From Callaeas wilsoni (taxonomy: Eukaryota; Chordata; Aves; Passeriformes; Callaeidae): DNA of 64,000 bases. The notes below the pieces were generated by a model. It ran no database searches, had not been told where the DNA came from, and saw only the letters and a list, made by a program, of their open reading frames with translations. The DNA is taken from the NCBI GenBank assembly GCA_013398955.1, contig VWPU01009522.1, forward strand, positions 1-64,000, given 5' to 3'. How positions within the stretch are numbered: position 1 is the first letter of the stretch; each line of letters begins with the position of its first letter. Shown here piece by piece: positions 1 through 13,120 of the stretch. The position numbers and the translations under genes are program-made.

Positions 1-40
1 CTGCTGCCGCAGGGAGCCGCCGCCGGGAGCCGCGGGCGGG
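1..40 (+). other. DENND5B: DENND5B 5' UTR (partial, 3' end only)
   Basis: This is GC-rich leader sequence directly upstream of the DENND5B start codon. There is no upstream ATG in these 40 bases. The context before the ATG is GGG with G at -3 and A at +4, an adequate rather than optimal Kozak context. The left end of the UTR lies outside the window. Confidence 0.75.
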
Positions 41-152
41 ATGAGCGGGAGCGGCAACCCCGGGCCCGGCGCGGCGCCCTGCCGCTTCGCCCACTACTTC
101 GTGCTGTGCGGCATCGACGCGGAGAGCGGGCTGGAGCCCGACGAGCTGGCAG
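41..152 (+). CDS. DENND5B: DENND5B coding exon 1 (N-terminus)
   Basis: DENND5B is a DENN-domain guanine nucleotide exchange factor. The DENND5 family activates Rab39, and the paralog DENND5A also binds Rab6 through its RUN/PLAT region. Mouse DENND5B has been linked to chylomicron secretion. This exon encodes 37 residues plus one base: a Gly/Pro/Ala-rich start ([13 protein letters not shown]), then the family signature [17 protein letters not shown] and LEPDELA. The motif R-F-A-x-Y-F-V-x-C-G-(I/L)-D is shared with DENND5A, but Leu-Cys-Gly-Ile and the later exons match DENND5B better. The ATG at 41 is the only in-frame start visible and fits the family N-terminus. The exon ends GGCAG|gtgagc, a strong donor in phase 1. 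Open reading continues into the intron but loses all similarity after the donor. Confidence 0.95.
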
Positions 153-560
153 GTGAGCGCCGCCGCCGGGAGGCCTCGCCCTCGCCCGCGCTGCTGCGGC
201 TCGCCGGGCGTTTGGGATGCGCTGCCTCAAAATGTCTGCTCCCCCCGAGGAGGGGAGGAGGAGGGGTCGCCGCGCCGGTGGGAGCCGCAGGGAGGGAGCG
301 ACTTTGAAGGATAAAGCATCCCTTGGAGGGGCTGGTGGAGCATCCTCCCGAGGGCAGCTCCCGCCGGGCGGCGGGGGGCGTTTGGCCACCGGGATGCGCC
401 GTCCCCCGCCGGCAGGGCTCCGCTGACCGGCCGCTGGCCCGGGTCCCTGATGGTGACGGGGACAGGCAGCCCCCGGCGGGTGGCCGCAGCGGCCAGTGGG
501 GTGCGACTGGCGGGAGAGGGGAACCCAGGGTTACGGAATTGGAGGGAGCCGAATGACCGA

Positions 561-3500
561 GCTTTCTGCCGGGGCAGATGCATTTTCTTCAGTATCTGCA
601 CTGGAAAGGAAGGGGAGGGATCTGGGAAGAACTGAATAAATTAATGGAATCGCATCTTTATTACACTGGTTTATTCACATCTTATGTCTATTCAGAAATA
701 GTCTTCCTGCATCCTTCCTTCCCCTTCCACCCCAAAAATGTTACGGCAAAAAAAGGAACAAAACTATTGCTGTAGGATCTAACACGTTTTCTAAAACGTT
801 TATTTTTGGTGGGTTCATGACTGGATATGAGCTGATTATGTTGGCATAAGGCAGCAGTTCTTCCTCAATGTCACTTTTGTTTATGTAAAGAAACTATTGA
901 AGTCAGGTTTTTACATACAAAATTTGATCAACTTCAGCCTTAATAACAGGGCTTAATTGCATGGAAGCTAAGCGTTTCCTGATGGAGTTACGAGTTTGGA
1001 AGTTCCTAAGCACCAGTGTTTGCCCATTCCTGTGCGTTCGCGCTGCAGGCAAAGGAGCTGTGCATGGCTGAAGTTGAAGGCAGCTGTAGCTGTCACAGTG
1101 AGCACCTCTGTCTGGCAATAGGATCCTGAGGATGGGATCCTAGTGAGGTCTCCGCAGCTATTGCATCAGGAAGTACCTTGCCTTCTGGTTGTGTAAGAGA
1201 AAGACATGATCTGTATCACTGATCAATGTACACTGGTTGAAGTTCATGTTTTTGTCACCAGTAAAAGGGGCGGATGCATGTATGTTTCCAAGGAACGACT
1301 TTCCAAGGAACCTTATCTTAAAGCAGGGTAACTGAGTCTTTAGCCCTGGCAGTGAGCAAATGCTGGAGGTAGCCCTGGGATCTCCCAGGTTGAAGCATTA
1401 GCCAAATGTACTTTCATCCCTTTGTTTTTTTCATATGTACTTGTGGCCACAGTTGTGTATTTTCAGTTTTGCTACTTTTAGCAGAAAACTCCTGACTCGT
1501 GAGCCACCTCCCAGCTGATGGTGTACAGATTTGCATGATGTGACCTATTGGGGTTTCAGCTACCTAAATTTCGAGTCATCTCTAACTCTTCTATCTGAAA
1601 AGAAACTATTTTTAAAGCTGTGTTGGCTGGTAGGCTGTGCCTTCCCCCATGTACCCAGACTTTCCAAGTTGTCTTTTGCTGATTTTTGCCCCATTTCCTG
1701 GGGAGCTGCACAGGTATGTTCTTGGGGACCACTGCTCAAGGACAGCCTGAGTGTGGTGGGTTTGTGCCATGTAGTGCCTCGACTACAGGGTTCATTTTCC
1801 CTAGTCATTCAGTAGGTTTAGCTGAACTGCTCCAGCAACACTGAGCAGATTTCAAAGCTAAAGGAATCTCCCTCGTCATTTTTCAGTAAAAGAAAGTAAT
1901 TTTGGCACATCTAGGATATACCCATTTATAAAATACAGTGCAGCTGTGAATAATTTCAAAGAGAAATTACCGAAAGTGTTCATTTTTGAAGCAATGTCTT
2001 TGTAACTGGTTTAAACAAGGCAAGGCCAGCAATATGTTTTGGACATACCAACATTTTTGGTAATGCCAGATTGGGAGGCATTCTTAATACCTTAAGAGGG
2101 TTGGGATGTGATAGAGGAAGTGGAGTAACAGAAATATGATGGGACTTAATATTGCCACTGAGCAATGTTATATTTTTAGGGACTCGTGACAGGAGCTTTC
2201 TGCTATCAGCTGGGAGCTCAGCAGTGGGAAATGCTGGGGAGGAACAGGGAGTGCTGTGAGCCACAAATATAATGCAGCCGTGGAAAAATTAACTCTGGTT
2301 TGAGATGTAGCTGAGAAAACATTTCTGTTAAAGTTTGGGAGTATTCATGCCACTCTAGGCAGGCGGTAGTGAGAACCCATTTAGAAATCTGTGTTACAGG
2401 TTTCAAAACCCAAGGTACTAGGATTGAATTCATTGCTGCAATGGGTGGGGAGAAAGATGCTTGAGGGAACAGAAAGTCTCTTCTATCACAGGAAACCCAC
2501 AAATGGCTATTCTTTCTAAAAATGTTCTTAAAACTCTTCATAGAAATAAATGATCCTATTCTTTCATTATTACGTAGCTGTGATAGCTATATCTTGCTGT
2601 CCTTGTGCTTAAAGAGCTTGTTGAGGTAAGTCACAAGGCATCAATGAAAAGTTGCTGTGATTTAAGCTGCTGCACAGATCATCCCCAGTTTAGCAAAAAA
2701 AAAAAAAAAAGGTAATCAAGAACCTGCTTATCTCCAAACCTGTGAATCCCTTGGCAGCCAGTGATCACAAAGCACCTTGCTCACCCCAGGTCTCACTGAT
2801 GGAGCAGCTCTGGGGCTGAGCTCAGGAGCAGGAGAAGGGACACGAGGAGCTCTGCTGCCTCTCTGGAGGCCCCAGGGCCTCTCCTGTGAAGATAGAAGCA
2901 GGAGTTAGAAAATCCTTGAGGATTTGAGATGGGCTCGGTGGAGATCTGCTGATAGCCAGGCAGCTCGCCGTGGTACACGCTGTGCTCAGCAGCTGCCTGT
3001 GAGTCGGCTCCGGCGTCATCTGGAACTCCCTGACCTGTGCCCTGCCTTCGCTGGGGCAGCCCGGGACTCTCCCGTGTGGAGGCTTTCCTTGCCCGTGGCT
3101 TAAGCCCTAAACCTCTTTCCATAAAAACTCTCTTCAATTAAAAAGAAAAAAAGGCACCAAAAAAAAATCCTCATCTACTGCATCAGGCGTGAAGTGGAAT
3201 GTTTCAGTGTTACTTTGAAAGCAGGGCAAAGAACTGTTTTTCTAATTCTTGTAGTGTTGATAGGTCTGTTCAGAAGATGAAATAAAATCAACATTTATAG
3301 TTGTTTAACACTTTGACATGCTTTTAGGGAAGAGTATTTTCTTTTATAGTTCTTGTTCCAGTGGATGAATGCTCAGGGCTTAAAATAAGTTTGGTAGATG
3401 AGAATTTTCCACCAAGCAAATAGTACATTTTGCTTAGATTTTTTTTTTTAATCTTTTGCATTTATGATGTTTTCTGGTACAGTTGGGTGTTGTTTTTTTA

Positions 3501-5025
3501 TTTTTTTTTTTTTTGTTGGGGGTTTTTTTGGTGACTTGCTCCACAGCTGGCTTTTCAGATGGCTGATTTGAGGTTTTTAAGTGAACTAATTTTGAACAAT
3601 TAAAAGCTGTTTACCTATTGCTCAACTTGGTAGTGTATCCAGGCACACAGCAAAATTGCGTATAAACTATGATGTTGTCAAAACACTTGTGGCCCTTATC
3701 ACAAAGCTCTCACTCAAGGATGGAAGGAAAAAACTCTTTTTATTTTCAGGCTCTTTCCAGGGACTTGAGGGAAGAAAGGAAACTATCTAAGGATTTCTTG
3801 GCATTTAATAGTTGGAGAGGTCATACAAGAAAACCAGGATATTTGATGTGAAAGATCTTGAAAAGCATGAAAACTTCAGTATTGGTTTCAATGCCATGCT
3901 GAACTCCACTGAAGTAGGGTGAAGGGAGTTTTTCTGTCATGTTTAGGGCTGATGGAAAATAAATTTCAGGTCACTTTCCTCTTCATGCCTGCTTCTTTCA
4001 GGTAAAGCCATTTTGAGGCTATCAGCCTTGGAATTGCATGTGCTTGAGTGAATTTGTTATAGTAAATATTTAACATTGCATTTAACAAAAAGACCTAATT
4101 GTTCATTAAGTTGTTTCTATCATATGTTTTGTCATGCTATTTGAACTTCATGTTCGAATATAGTATGAACTGTATGTGCAGGGCACAAGGTTTTCTGGCT
4201 GTAGAAGCTTTTACCATTTGCTTGGGGAGCATGGTAAACTTTGTAGTCTCTTGTTTGAGCGTCACAAACTGCAATTTAGAAACATCCAGAATACATATGA
4301 CTCAATTAAAAAGAAAATGAAATATATTTTATTGGAGAAGTAACTTAGTGCTCTGGAGGAAAGTAGGGAGAGACTATGGGATGGATGTTACGTTCTGAAG
4401 TGGAAGGTCTGGTCTCCATTGAGAGTGCAGTTTGGAAGAACAGAAGGTGCAGTAAATCAGCATGGGAACTGGGACTTGAAGGACCGTGTTGGATGGTGCC
4501 TTCTTTGTCTTAGAACATTGGTGAGGTTGTGGTAGCCTCCTTGCTGTGTGAGAAGATTTATAGGATTTTTATACGGTTTTTTCCACACACAAACTGTAAA
4601 TGTTACCTCAAGACTGTGCTGATAAGGGGACATTCTAGTTATGGTGTCTTGCCTAGCAAACATATTTTACACTGTTTGGTTTTGGCCCTTGTGTAAAGAT
4701 TCAATGTCTTACTGTCCCATTCAGTGTATACTTGAAAACTGTCGGGAGCTTCATTACTCCACTTTTAAGATCAAATCCTTTCTTTTAATGGCCAGTAAAG
4801 CAGAGAGTGGATACTGGTCATGCTCACCGAAAATGCTGAATGTCTTGGGGAAAATGCACATTTTTTCTGCCTCATGCTGTTTCCCTACAAATATCCAGAT
4901 ATTGGTAATTAATTTCCATTCAATGAAATGTTGAAATCCAAACAGGGCATGCTGCAGTCTGGCTAACTGTGCCTCTTACCTAGTAGGCTCTTATTTTTAG
5001 AAAGCTAAAAGACTTTTTCATCCTT
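561..5025. other. Intronic sequence, no gene seen
   Basis: This is AT-rich intron with an A16 run near 2695-2710 and T-rich stretches around 3438-3520. Short open frames on both strands show no domain, no conserved-looking composition and no convincing splice sites. Nothing functional can be supported here. Confidence 0.6.
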
Positions 5026-5135
5026 GCGAGTGCTTGGCACCTGCGTGCTCACGCCTTGCAGAGCCTCCCCACCGCCTGCGCCGTTCTCCTTCGCGCCTCC
5101 TCCGTGCCAGGTCTGTGCGCGAACTGCGCTGCCAG
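5026..5135. promoter_or_regulatory. Isolated CpG-dense patch in intron 1
   Basis: About 110 bases contain roughly a dozen CpG dinucleotides and are strongly GC-rich, in sharp contrast to the AT-rich flanks. This is the only such dense CpG patch in the first 6 kb after the main island. It could be an intragenic enhancer or alternative promoter, or a remnant of a GC-rich insertion. No initiator, TATA box or known exon could be assigned, so the regulatory reading is inference. Confidence 0.35.
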
Positions 5136-6600
5136 AAAACTTGGTGGCATTACTACAGCGATACAACTTCCTGTGTGCACGGCTTTTCTGAAAATAGGCA
5201 ATTGGATTTTTTCCTAGTTTGCTGGAAATAGACTAAGAAGTTTCCCTTTGCCGAGGAGTATCTGGTCAGTTGCGATTCCTGTTCATGACTTACTCAATTG
5301 ACGCAAATGGAAAGCAGGCTACAGAAGTTTTGCTTTTCATTTTTAAGTACTGTCCAGATTTGCACGAAGCATTTTTGGAGGGATTGTCCAGGTTAAGTAA
5401 CCTGGATGTGGATGAGAATGGTGCAAGTAGAGGCAGAGATGGCTTATGCTATTCAAGTTAAGAAAACTTAACTTGCTCCTCAGAAGCAGTTGAGGTCGAT
5501 TGCTTAGGATTTCTCATCTTTGTCGGGCTTGTGGGCAGGATGGAATTCAAGTGTTTCTCCAGCTCCCCTTAAGAAGTGATGCTCAAATGCAGCAGTAAAT
5601 CTTCTGACATTATAGCTGGAAAAAGCCAAGTCTCATGGATTAGGGATTGGATGGAGTAGCTGGCTTATTGAAGTAACTGTCATTTTTTGTGAACTGTCAT
5701 AATAATAGGGAAATACTTTGTATTCATTTAGGAAATCTGTTTGATAAAAATCTAAGATGGGTTAATATTTTGTTCATGTGAAACCAAATCTTATTCTGCA
5801 TAAATAAAGTGTTGCTTTTCTAGTTAAAGGAGTATGGAGGTAATCCCTAGTTTTGGGAAACCAAAATTGGATGCTGAAACAGAAATAATGTTTCTGCTGT
5901 CTTCTGCATCTTTAAAGGTGGTGGCATGGGTAGTTGCTGTAATGGCTCATTCTTCACCTTTCTTTTTTTTTTTTTTTCTATTGGAAGAAAACAGAATTCC
6001 ATTGTAATACCACAACGATTTTATTTTTTAAAAAATCTGAATTATGCATTAAAGACTTAGTTCCTATAGGAGGATTTCTGCAGCCAAAGGAAACAGTGCT
6101 TTTTAGAAAGAACTGTCAATATTATTGACAAGTATGATCTCCAGTTACAATAACCTTTGATAAAGAGTAACTCTCTTGCTCACTTGGATAACAGACCATT
6201 TGTGGAATTGCTGATGGCTGTGATGTATTGCTATGTTTTAGCAATGGCACTTTCATTCTCTATCTGTATGTATGCCAGAGAAATGCTGGATTTAAATGCT
6301 TGCCCAGCCCTGGTGCAATTATTCTGTTATACATTTGCCTTCATCTAAGTTTTGTATACTGTATTCCTTTGAAAATAAGGTACTGATTGAGTTGGAAGAA
6401 CATCATTATTCCTATCAATAGCACTGACTCACTAATGCTAAACCAAAGAGAATTTCTTGTACTTTGCTTGCTAGATAAGCTGCTGTTTTGATTTCCACTT
6501 AGAAAGACTAAAGCCTCTTGCACGCTCCGAGGCTGCTTGGCTGCCGGTCGCTGTTGCAGTAGCAGAGAAGAAGAAGGTGTGATAATGTACGTGAGGAGGC
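5136..6600. other. Intronic sequence, no gene seen
   Basis: This is ordinary AT-rich intron with a T-run near 5964-5978. An open frame at 5270-5461 lacks recognisable similarity and consensus splice sites. Nothing else is supported. Confidence 0.55.
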
Positions 6601-6670
6601 TTTTTCAGTGACAATCCCAGGAACTGCTCCGTTAATTTTTCAGTGACAATCCCAGGAACGGCTCCGTTAA
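6601..6670. repeat. Two-copy 35-bp tandem repeat
   Basis: Copy one is 6601-6635 and copy two 6636-6670. Each starts tttttcagtgacaatccc and ends ctccgttaa. They differ at one position (t in the first versus g in the second, within 'gaac[t/g]gctcc'). This is a recent local tandem duplication inside the intron, in a locally GC-rich stretch. Confidence 0.9.
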
Positions 6671-9600
6671 TATTGCAGGAGGTAGTAGCCCTTTTCCTTC
6701 ACGCAGCGTAAGTGCAGTAGTAATCAAAGCGATGCCAGGCAGAATGGCTCAGCTGCTGTCCTTCATAAGAACGACCTAAATCCAGCCCTAATCTTGTTCC
6801 TGCGCATCAGGAGTCACTGCTGGCCCCATCCTGGCGGCTTAGCGGTGCCGTGGCTGCAGAAAGACCGGGTCCCTGGGCCTGCCACCGCCTGCCCGGGGCA
6901 CAGAGCTCTGAAACACAAACGCGGCACATCCCGGGGAGCGCGGCACTGCCGGTGGGGAGGGTACAGACATGGTGGGTGTGAGCCTGAGGTCAAGGTCCCT
7001 GCTGCCAGGGGACAGGCTCCCGTGTCCCATGTCCACCTCCGCCCTGGTCCTCAGGGTGCTGGAGGATGGTGGCATCTGGGGGAAGGCGATGCCCACCGCT
7101 CTGCAAATGGACAAGCAGTAACCATAAATACGTCAGAATCGCTCAGGGCAGTGCGTGACTGTAGTATTGATTTCTCTGCTCAGCTGTTTCCCCGTGTCCT
7201 CGCCAGAGCCTTTTCCCAGTGCTGCAGGAGCTGTGCCAGTGCCCTGACACCCTTCCCACAGCTCGCCTGTGCCAATGCAGAGCTCCACATAGGAATAACT
7301 CCAAAATGAGCTGCCTCAGGAGAGGCTGAGCGGCACGTAAGCCAGCAGGGCAAGGGTGTCAGGGCTCTCTTGCCTGCCTTCTTTCACGCGCTTGTCACGG
7401 ACTAATCAAGTTGTCCTTAATGCCAGCTCGTTCCTAAAACATGCTGTCAAGTGTACAGCCCGCAAAGCTTCTGCGTGGGCTGGCGCTGGATACGTGGCTG
7501 GCACACTGCTCCTGCTGCAGTTCTGGTCTGTTGCAATGAGGGCTGGACTCAAGGAGAAATGTGAATGAAGGGGAAAAAAATCCAAACAGTGCGTGCACTT
7601 TGATGCAGTTAATGCTGTGGTCTTTGGCTGGTGCTGTTTGAGATCATGTAGGACCACTTACATATATGGAAAGAACATTGCAAGTAGCTTGTTCAGCCAC
7701 GTCTGTTGTGCATGGAGAGGAACTATGTGGAATATGTGAACTTCCATATAGTTCATGAGTGTAAACAGCCTACAATTTTTTTTTTCTTCTCTTTTTTTTT
7801 TTTTTCCTTATCTACCTCTTAACCAGCAAATAGCAAAAATATATACTGTAGGAAAAATTGCATTGAGGAAAACAAAATTTGGTCAGGAAACAGTAAGCCT
7901 TCACTGTGGTGTTTTGATCACATTAGCCATATTGATAATCCCAAAAGTAATTAGGGAAGAAATGGTGATGGGTCATCATAGTAAAAGAAACCATACTGGG
8001 GAGATGACTAATGTGTGACAGACCACTGAGGTGTCAGATACAGGCATAGCTGGAAGAAACTTCTGTTATATTACCAGTATGAAAATATAAACAACTGCAT
8101 TTGTGCTTCTTGCTTGGAGTCAAAGATAGTTTTTACTCAGCTGTCTCATCCTTGTATCTCAGCTGAAGGTTCTCTCATTAGGGTGTCCTAAGCTTGGTGG
8201 AGGTGCCTGACTGAAGACGTGAAGCCATTCTCCTTTGAGGTCTGATGTTTTGCTTCTGCCTCCATACCTACCCGAGCCATAAAAAATAACATCAAAACAT
8301 CCAAGCAGATGCTTAAAGAGTGAAAAGGGAAGAGTATTATTTGTATGCTAATACATAGTCCATGGTTTGAAGGACTTTGCCAGATCTCAGTGACCTGCTT
8401 CAAGTGACAGTATAAAAATTAACTCTTAGTAGAATATAATAGAATAGAATATAATATTGGGGTCTGGTTTTGTTGGAAGGATAAAGAAAACTTGTTCTCA
8501 CTGTAGAACAACCTTCACAATTTCATACAAACATGTCAGCTGTTCTTGGTTTGTGTTCAGAGGCAACGTTTAAATATGTCAGTCTTGTAGAGTGAGCACC
8601 CCCCTCACCCTGGAGCATGAATTTGACTTTGCTTTACAGTCATTTTAATCATCAAATTACGATAATAATTCTGGGATCTAGTAGCACTTAAAAAAAACTA
8701 GCAAGCTTTGTATCAAGCTTTATACGGAGTCAAATCATGCTTTGAATCTGTGTGAGTGGTAAGTTGCACAGCATGAAAGCCAGAAGAATCCTCTGTCCAC
8801 CCCCTTCTTGGTATTCTCTTGTCATGTTAAAGACTAACATGTGGAAGGGTAAGGGGGCTTAATCTGAAACACCATTCTGTGTAAACAATGACAGGATTAA
8901 ACAAAAATAAGAAAAGCCAGGCTGAACTGTCATGGGTGTGTAGTGGCTGCTGCTTTTCACGGATGACTGAAATTATTTGTGTAAATTTGCATTTCCCCCT
9001 CAGCATCCATAAACCTCTGCTCATTTCCATGCAGAGCTATTTTCACGTACAAGCGGATTGGCATGCGGTGGCACGCGATGTGATGCCACGTCACCTGTGC
9101 TAGCAGGAACTAGAGTTACAAGGGAAAATCAAGTACCACCACGTTTTCTCCTTACACGAGGCTGCCCAGGTGCCAGAGGTGCTTCGAGTCCCTTGTGACT
9201 GAAAGACAAGAGGGCTGAGCTCTTCGTAATGAAATGATGAAACCCAGCACTCGCTTATCTGGTAATTCCTCAATGAAATATTAATCAGATGGGCCAAGCA
9301 GCCTGCTTTGGACTGACCAATGTTTGGGATGCAGCTGGAGCCTGCTGGGAAAGGATGCTGCTGTCATGGTCCAAATAGGTATTGCTTACACTGACTTCAG
9401 GTGTCTGACAGGTTCTGAAATCCATGTTCTCAGGAGACTGCCTGGAGGGTCCAAATCACTCATTTAAGAGCCCTCCTCTCCTGCTTTTTCTCCAGATTGT
9501 TGCCGAGATTAATCCAGTCAGATGGTGTAAATACCTTCTGCTGGGCCCTCTGGTCTCCCCTGAGATGCTCAGGAAAGAGAATTGAGATTTGTTGTTTTAA

Positions 9601-12600
9601 ATTCAAATTATGAAGTATTTGAGCAAAGAATGCAATATGCAATTGAATAAATATTTGGCTTTTCATTGTTGAGGGAGGGGAGGATTTGCTGATGAGTTAG
9701 TTATTCACACAATACTATTTTTCCATCAGCATTCCCACTTGGTATTCTTGTTTGTTTTATGCTGTGCAATACTCTGACATGAATTTAAAATGAAGAACAA
9801 TTTTATGCTTAAAAACAAAACACCAGCTCTGTTAACACAGACTTTCTCTCAGCTGTGGTGCTGGCTGGAGTGGAAGAGATAAAGGGCTGCTGCACTGTTT
9901 CTAGAATGGGACTTTCTTGTAATGTAGATTTTGTGCTTTCTCACTTTGTTTATTCTTCCAGTATAACTATATGAAAATACACAGCACCGAGTATTTGAGG
10001 AAGAATCCCCACTTTATGTTTAAAAACAAGCAAAACAAAAGAATCCAAACAAAACCACTGAAAACACCTAACCCCCTAAAATTTTGTGAGGATATGAAGA
10101 TTAAATGCTGGTCATGACTCACAATGCTTGGAAACTGCCAGGTGCTTTGTAAAAATGACTGATGGTAGATGTTTGCAAAGCTGTGAAGGGTGTATTGTGC
10201 TGTACATTATGCCTTGTAAACACTGCAGGAATATCAAGGCCAGGAAAAATGGTATTACAGTGTCTTTAATGCACTCCTTTTGGGGTTGTCAGCCTTTGTC
10301 TGTAGCTACTATTGCTATGAATCTATTAAGGGAGAACATTTATCTCTGGAAATCAGGATAGCAGCTATTCAGCATGGATGGATTAGTGTTCAGCCTTTTC
10401 CCAAGATGACGCTGTTCAAGATAGGTTTCTCTTACAACATATTTGCAAATATGTTGACTCTTTCTGGCTTTAGTGAGTGTGATAGCAGATGTTGTTGGAC
10501 TCTCTTAATTCAAGCAGGGATGTGTCGTCTAGTGTTTCTATCTCAAATTGGGGAATGACTAAGAATTAAAGAATCCTGGTGTAAGGAATGCTATTAAGTA
10601 ATCATTTTTTTCCTATATAAATATGAACATCTGCATAGGGTGAGGCAGCTGTAGCCGTAGTCTGCTGTTCCACTTAGGAAAAGGGGAATGGTGATGGGAG
10701 ATGTTAACTTTCACAATAGCAGTTCTGGGTAATAACTTACTGTCGTTTCTATGCCCATGTCTTTGTTTTCTCTCAATTTTGAGCTGCCCAGAGGGTGGTG
10801 AGTTGAGTGGGGAAAAGAAAGAGCCCTGTTGAAATTTGCTCAGCCTAACACACTGTTAAAAAAAAAAAAAGGAAAAAAGAAAAAAAAAAAATCCCTCCAG
10901 CCTAATGTGGGCTGAACTTCCCATGAAAACTCTGCCTTAATGAGCTCAGACCCCTCAGCCCTGCTTTGTCCCTGTCAGCAGGTGAGAAAGAGCCGAAGTC
11001 CCTGGCGCGGGTGCCCTGGCTGTGACCCAGGAGCTCGGCCCTGATTAGTTCAGCTCTTGTGCTTTCAGCGGGAATAAGAATGACAGAACATCTTGTCTGG
11101 GGGCCTGGATTCATGGTCCTTGCCTGCAGGTCTGTGCTAGCGCTGGAAGAGCCATTGGTCCAGGAGCTGGGGAGAAAAGGCACAGATTTAGGTCCGTCCC
11201 TGGGCTGAGAGTGAATTGCTCAGAGCAGCCATCGCAGTGGAGTGTCCAAGATACAGATCATATGTGATGGTGATAACGATCTGAAAGCTATTTGCAATTC
11301 AAAATCTGTATTGGGTTTCAGTTATTGGTTAATATTTTGTCAGCACTTTGCGACAATGACTTCTGACTGTGTCCCAGTGTTGCTTGTGATGCACTGAATA
11401 ACTCAAAAGGGAAGCTGATGCTAACTAAGCAGGAGACCATCTGTGTTGTTAATAGCGTAGTGTTACCACACTCAAAACTCGGCTTGAGTGATTGATAACA
11501 CGATCACACTAGGCTTGTTTCCTTTTTATTTAAAAAAAAAAAAGTCAAAATACCAACCCCCCAAACCAGTCTTATCCTCCCCCCAGTCTTACCCTTATCT
11601 GCGAACTTCTGAGCACACGGGTCAATTTAATTTTGTCAGAGATGGAATGGAAAAGAAAGGGCATTTTTTTTTGGTGAAGTCCCTGCAGCTAGAGCAGAGA
11701 TCCTAATTAACCTTCCAATAGTACAAAGGCTGCAGGAAAAGCAACAGCACTTTCTAAAGCAAGGGAGGCCCCTCCACGTGGGTATCCTGGCAGGCTAATT
11801 GGCAGCCCCAGAGCTGGGATCTGAGCAGAGCATGCATTGCCTCCTGCCCGTCTGGTGGGGTGGGGAGTGAAGGTAACTCCTGGTACTGAGGGGGAAGGAA
11901 GGAAGGAAGATTGGAGCTAACAGGCCTGTGTGAGCAAAAGGAGCTACAGATGAGAGGACTATGATTTCTGTCCTGGCATCCTGTGGCATAATTCCTAGTG
12001 CTGTTCACCCATACCTGTGAAACCCTTCAGCTGTGTTAATGTTAATCATTCTTAGTCTTTCTTGCTCAGTCTCAGCTCCTGCAGTGAGATAACAGGCAGT
12101 GGGAACAAAGTTATGTTTGGCAATAAATAGCAGTTCTAAGATGGTTGGTTGCAGGGTCCAAGTCCTTCCACAAGCTCAATGAAAGGATGTAGGAGCCCGA
12201 CCGTGTTGGTACTATTGCATCCAGAGACGTGTCTATGGAAAAACACTTCTGTATTTTTTCAAAATACACTGAATGGGAGATACAAAAGCAGAATATGCTG
12301 GGGAAGAGTGTTCTTTACTATCTTTTTCTTTCCTTATCTTCCCCCTTCTGATGTTCAAGAACTAACCAGCTCATCCTCATGCTTTATTGTTGTAAAATGC
12401 TATTCTGACCTTTCTGATGATATTGTTAAGAACCAAGATCTGTAGTCTGATATATTGAAGTGCTAATGGTGCATTAGGAGTCATAAAACTGTATTAAGTG
12501 CATTAAATTTTGAGTAACTCCAGTAAAAGGCGCTGCAAGGGATGGCTAATCACTTCACATTTATGAGTTGTTCTGGAAGTAAATGACAATATCCAGCTGA

Positions 12601-13064
12601 ATCTGCCCGCTGAAATAGCCTAGAAGGAGATGGCATTGCCTTGCAGTGGAAGGTTGGCAATCCATGCTTGATTAATCTACTCATACCAAAGTGGCATCAC
12701 TCCATGCTTCCAGCAAGCTTGTAATAGATGAATGCATTAATGAGCCCCTGGGTAACAGAGACGACGCTCGGGGACCAGGGGATATGGGGAAGGATAAACA
12801 TTGCTGACTCAGTTTCTAATTCTTATATTACATATTTTTTCCCAAACTGTGCTTAAGTGATTCCATGTTAAACTGAGAGTATTAAAGTGCCTTTCTGCAT
12901 AACTAACAGTAGCAGAGCTATTTGTGTGGGTTTGACTGGCCGGGTTACTCAGGCTTTTTTTCCCCTGAGCTTTCTTTACCTGAGAAAAATGTTATGATCC
13001 TCAGATGTGAAAGACTGACTCTTGGTTAGTTGCTGCTAGACCATGCTGAGTCTTTGTATGTTAG
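6671..13064. other. Intronic sequence, GC-rich at its start, no gene seen
   Basis: Roughly 6671-7300 is GC-richer than its surroundings and holds long chance open frames on both strands, the longest 171 codons but only with a TTG start. The protein it would give has no recognisable domain. The rest is AT-rich, with T-runs near 7777-7806 and an A-rich stretch at 10858-10891. A small CpG cluster at about 9046-9095 includes ccacgtca. No gene is supported. Confidence 0.5.
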
Positions 13065-13120
13065 AGGCTGGGATCAAACCTCCCTTGGGGCCAGCCAAGT
13101 GATCCACTGAGCCATCATCA
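13065..13120 (-). repeat. tRNA-like SINE remnant (A box and B box)
   Basis: On the minus strand, tggctcagtgga resembles a polymerase III A box. About 33 bases further, ggtttgatccc is close to the B-box consensus GGTTCGAnnCC. The spacing and order are tRNA-like, but there is no foldable complete tRNA with acceptor stem. An old tRNA-derived SINE of the MIR or AmnSINE kind is the simplest reading. A decayed tRNA pseudogene is the alternative. Confidence 0.4.

Larger units (their letters stand above)
1..560. promoter_or_regulatory. DENND5B: CpG island at the DENND5B 5' end
   Basis: The first ~560 bases are very GC-rich with dense CpG, then composition drops sharply to AT-rich intron after about 560. 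The island covers the end of the 5' UTR, exon 1 and the start of intron 1, as expected for a broadly expressed vertebrate promoter. The transcription start is probably to the left of base 1, so the core promoter itself is not in view. No TATA box is seen in the 40 bases before the ATG. Confidence 0.85.

Noticed and set aside
6794..7309. 171-codon open frame on the + strand
   Set aside because: It starts only with TTG, lies in a GC-rich block open in several frames, and gives no recognisable domain. It is overlapped by an equally open minus-strand frame.
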